64,000 nucleotides of DNA from Providencia burhodogranariea DSM 19968 (GTDB taxonomy: Bacteria; Pseudomonadota; Gammaproteobacteria; Enterobacterales; Enterobacteriaceae). The stretch is taken from positions 293,426 through 357,425 of the forward strand of contig NZ_KB233224.1 of the NCBI RefSeq assembly GCF_000314855.2, given 5' to 3'. How positions within the stretch are numbered: position 1 is the first letter of the stretch; each line of letters opens with the position of its first letter. This document shows, piece by piece, positions 61,971 through 64,000 of this stretch. The notes beneath the pieces were generated by a model that ran no database searches, had not been told where the DNA came from, and worked only from the letters and a program-made list of their open reading frames with translations. A program made the translations under genes and the position numbers.

Positions 61971-63188
61971 TTACCCCTTGGCCACCACAGACCAGCTATG
62001 TTCAATATCATAAATTCCAACTGCACTGAAATTATCAGTTACAGAAAACTCACAAACTGGTACAGCTTCATTTATGATCTGGATGCCATCCTGATCATTT
62101 ACAGCCACTCGCCAATTATAAATACCTGACAACAATTTCAATGCAGGAAAATCAATAATGACCTGCCCTTCATTATTCAAAGGAAATGCATCTAAACCAC
62201 GCATTGCAGTGGTTGTTCCACAGATATAAACCCCATCCTTACGGTACAAATTAAAGACGAAAGTCAACCCATCAAACTCACCATCTTTCCCCTCATATTT
62301 ATAATCGAAAGATAATTTAATATTGTCACCGCTGGCAATCTCCACAACTGAATTGCCAGCTTGGTCGGTAAGAGAAAGATTGATTATTTTTATCAAACGA
62401 CTGTTTATTTCATTTTCAATAGCTTTCTGTTCACTTTCTTGTGTTTCTAATGCATTTTTTTGCATATCAGACAAGTAATGTTGAACGGCAACATCAGCAT
62501 TACCAAAATAACGCTGAACTCCCTTCTCAAGATATAATGCACTGTTACAAATGTTACGAACTTGATAATCATCATGGGAAACAAATAAGATTGTGCATCC
62601 ATGATTTCTAATTTCGTTGAATTTTTTTACGCACTTTCTCTGGAAACGGGAATCCCCTACAGCAAGAATTTCATCAACAATTAAAATTTCTGGGTCAACA
62701 TGAATTGCTGTTGCAAAGGCTAAACGAGCAAACATGCCGCTTGAGTATGTTTTAACTGGGCGTTCGAGAAATTCACCAATATCAGCGAAACCAGCTATTT
62801 TATCGAAACGCTCTGTGATCTCTTTATGAGTCAATCCCATAAGAGATGCATTCAAATAAACGTTTTCGCGCCCCGTAAACTCTGGATTAAATCCAGCGCC
62901 AAGTTCAAGTAAAGGTGCAATGCGACCTTTAGTAAACACAGAACCACTTGTCGGTGACAGAGTTCCGCAGATCATTTGTAGCAAGGTTGACTTACCCGAG
63001 CCATTGACACCAATAATTCCGACTGTTTCACCTTTCTTGATTTCAAAGTTAACAGATTCTAATGCTACAAATTCTTTACCCTTGGCTCCCGGAAATCCCA
63101 ATAAGCTCCCCAAGCGTTGCATAGGGCTAGAATAAATCTTATAAACCTTACGTAAATTTTGAGCAGAAACAACAATATCAGAGGACAT
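61971..63188 (-). CDS. wzt: O-antigen ABC transporter ATPase Wzt with glycan-binding C-terminal domain
   Basis: A 405-residue protein started at the ATG at 63188, which has AAGGAGAGG eight bases upstream. The nucleotide-binding domain occupies about 1-240: Walker A IGVNGSGKST, signature YSSGMFARLAFATA, Walker B ILIVDEILAVGD and switch His in FVSHDD. The C-terminal 150 residues form a beta-sandwich (GDNIKLSFDYKY, LTFVFNLYRKDGVYICGTTT, NWRVAVNDQDGIQII), as in Wzt proteins that recognise a capped O-antigen end before export. It pairs with Wzm; the genes overlap by 11 bases. The extended domain fits the adjacent cap methyltransferase. Confidence 0.92.
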   Translation of the reverse strand: MSSDIVVSAQNLRKVYKIYSSPMQRLGSLLGFPGAKGKEFVALESVNFEIKKGETVGIIGVNGSGKSTLLQMICGTLSPTSGSVFTKGRIAPLLELGAGFNPEFTGRENVYLNASLMGLTHKEITERFDKIAGFADIGEFLERPVKTYSSGMFARLAFATAIHVDPEILIVDEILAVGDSRFQRKCVKKFNEIRNHGCTILFVSHDDYQVRNICNSALYLEKGVQRYFGNADVAVQHYLSDMQKNALETQESEQKAIENEINSRLIKIINLSLTDQAGNSVVEIASGDNIKLSFDYKYEGKDGEFDGLTFVFNLYRKDGVYICGTTTAMRGLDAFPLNNEGQVIIDFPALKLLSGIYNWRVAVNDQDGIQIINEAVPVCEFSVTDNFSAVGIYDIEHSWSVVAKG

Positions 63189-63957
63189 CAGCAAAGCCTC
63201 TCCTTACCTTTTTGAACCAAGCCATGGATAAGCCATACAGCACGATACTGACTCCCCAATAAATTGCATACCCTTCTAGGCTAAATAGCTTGCCATAAAG
63301 TACAACATCGCGTAGGGACTCAATGATAAAGGTTAATGGATTGATATATATCAGCACTCGATATTGTTCTGGCACCGAAGTGATTGGATAGAAAATAGGC
63401 GACATAAATAACATTAAGGCAATTAAAACAGAAACAACCTGCCCCATATCGCGAAGATAAACACCTAAAGAGGATAAGAATAATGAAATGCTATACGATA
63501 ATAAAATTAAAGGGAGCATGACAATTGGTACTAACAACACCATAAAGCTAACAGGCTGCTTTAAGAAAATACAAAATACTGCAAAAACAATACATCCCAT
63601 TAAGAATTGAAATAATGCGCCTAAAACAGACACCCAACATAAAGACTCAAGAGGAAACAATATTTTTTTTACATAACTAACATTGTTTACATATATGGTT
63701 GTTGCTTTACCGAGGCACTCAGCCATGAAACCATGAGCTAGAAGCCCAGTAAACATAATTAATGTGTAATTTTCTGTCGACGTTAGTCCCCACTTAGCTT
63801 TAAAAACAAAACCAAAAATAAAGCTATAAATAGAGAGCATAATCACAGGGTTAAGCAAAGACCATACAATACCCAGGCTAGTCCCCCGATAACGACTTTC
63901 AACATCTCGCTTGGTAAGATTATAAATCAAACCAGTATTTCTTAACAAAGTTATCAT
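63178..63957 (-). CDS. wzm: O-antigen ABC transporter permease Wzm
   Basis: A 259-residue ABC-2-type permease with about six membrane helices. The N terminus LTKRDVESRYRGTSLGIVWS is the hallmark of Wzm/TagG-type polysaccharide exporters, and SIYSFIFGFVFKAKWG and YINPLTFIIESLRDVVLYGK follow. With Wzt it flips completed undecaprenyl-linked O-antigen across the inner membrane. It heads the visible part of the operon. The ATG has no strong ribosome site and starts one base after an upstream stop. Confidence 0.92.
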   Translation of the reverse strand: MITLLRNTGLIYNLTKRDVESRYRGTSLGIVWSLLNPVIMLSIYSFIFGFVFKAKWGLTSTENYTLIMFTGLLAHGFMAECLGKATTIYVNNVSYVKKILFPLESLCWVSVLGALFQFLMGCIVFAVFCIFLKQPVSFMVLLVPIVMLPLILLSYSISLFLSSLGVYLRDMGQVVSVLIALMLFMSPIFYPITSVPEQYRVLIYINPLTFIIESLRDVVLYGKLFSLEGYAIYWGVSIVLYGLSMAWFKKVRRGFADVL

Positions 63958-63958
63958 A

Positions 63959-64000
63959 TTAATTATTCATCTGAGAAATAATTTTGGGAATCACTTTACC
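63959..64000 (-). CDS. 3' end of the gene upstream of wzm (partial)
   Basis: On the minus strand one frame runs in from the right edge and reads GKVIPKIISQMNN, then stops with TAA one base before the wzm start. Only 13 codons are visible, so the product cannot be named. In such loci it is often a nucleotide-sugar synthesis gene, which would agree with the rhamnosyltransferases, but this is a guess. Confidence 0.4.
   Translation of the reverse strand, partial: GKVIPKIISQMNN

Noticed and set aside
1-64000. CRISPR arrays, tRNA or rRNA genes, complete insertion sequences
   Set aside because: No regularly spaced direct repeats, no tRNA-like cloverleaf with conserved T-loop, and no transposase frame were seen.

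Overview
The window looks like chromosomal DNA of an enterobacterium of the Morganellaceae, most plausibly Providencia. The evidence is the AT-rich composition, genes that read as close relatives of E. coli HdeA, DgoD/A/K, CirA and the YahB/D/E/F/G/I/J set, a fimbrial locus led by an MrpJ-type regulator as in Proteus/Providencia, and an intergenic repeat of a kind I associate with Morganellaceae/Yersiniaceae. The species cannot be fixed from sequence alone. No rRNA, tRNA, CRISPR array or intact insertion sequence was seen.

Layout. (1) 1-9251, + strand: the distal part of a type VI secretion (T6SS) cluster, tssM (5' end outside the window)-tssA-tssF-tssG-tssJ-tssE-vasL-like, followed by a short membrane protein that resembles the C-terminal end of a VasX-like pore-forming effector. 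(2) 10366-15873, - strand: a tightly coupled four-gene operon, ROK sugar kinase-gnd-zwf-GH15 glucoamylase, which could turn internal alpha-glucan into glucose, glucose-6-P and pentose phosphate with NADPH. (3) 16477-21562: hdeA acid chaperone, a SemiSWEET sugar facilitator, a CirA/IrgA-type TonB receptor with a periplasmic esterase, and a small gene split by a frameshift in an A8 run. (4) 21967-26545, - strand: a three-subunit periplasmic molybdenum aldehyde-oxidase-type enzyme (Mo subunit, 2Fe-2S subunit, triheme cytochrome c). (5) 27318-35622: a complete-looking oxidative galactose (De Ley-Doudoroff) locus: SDR dehydrogenase, lactonase, dgoK, dgoA, dgoD, divergent sugar porter, ROK repressor and aldose epimerase. 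(6) 36886-43880: a very AT-rich chaperone-usher fimbrial operon with an MrpJ-like regulator, a five-copy heptanucleotide tandem repeat at the regulator's stop codon, two chaperones, one usher, three pilins and a tip adhesin. (7) 44101-54557: a yahB-yahD-yahEFG-permease-yahI-yahJ cluster (LysR regulator, ankyrin protein, FdrA-type carbamoyl-transferase components, NCS2 permease, carbamate kinase, Tat-exported amidohydrolase), followed by a cold-shock-domain protein and the decayed remains of a second permease/amidohydrolase copy. (8) 56065-64000, - strand: an ABC-transporter-dependent O-antigen locus, wzm-wzt-methyltransferase/coiled coil-HAD protein-three glycosyltransferases.

How the parts work together. 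Regions 2 and 5 both feed hexoses into central metabolism through sugar oxidation. Region 7 looks like a nitrogen-scavenging pathway in which an imported ureido- or amide-containing heterocycle is hydrolysed and its carbamoyl group used to make ATP. Regions 1, 6 and 8 are surface or contact functions (T6SS, fimbriae, O-antigen). Composition changes sharply between regions: tssM is visibly GC-richer than the rest, and the fimbrial locus is extremely AT-rich, so several blocks probably have separate histories.
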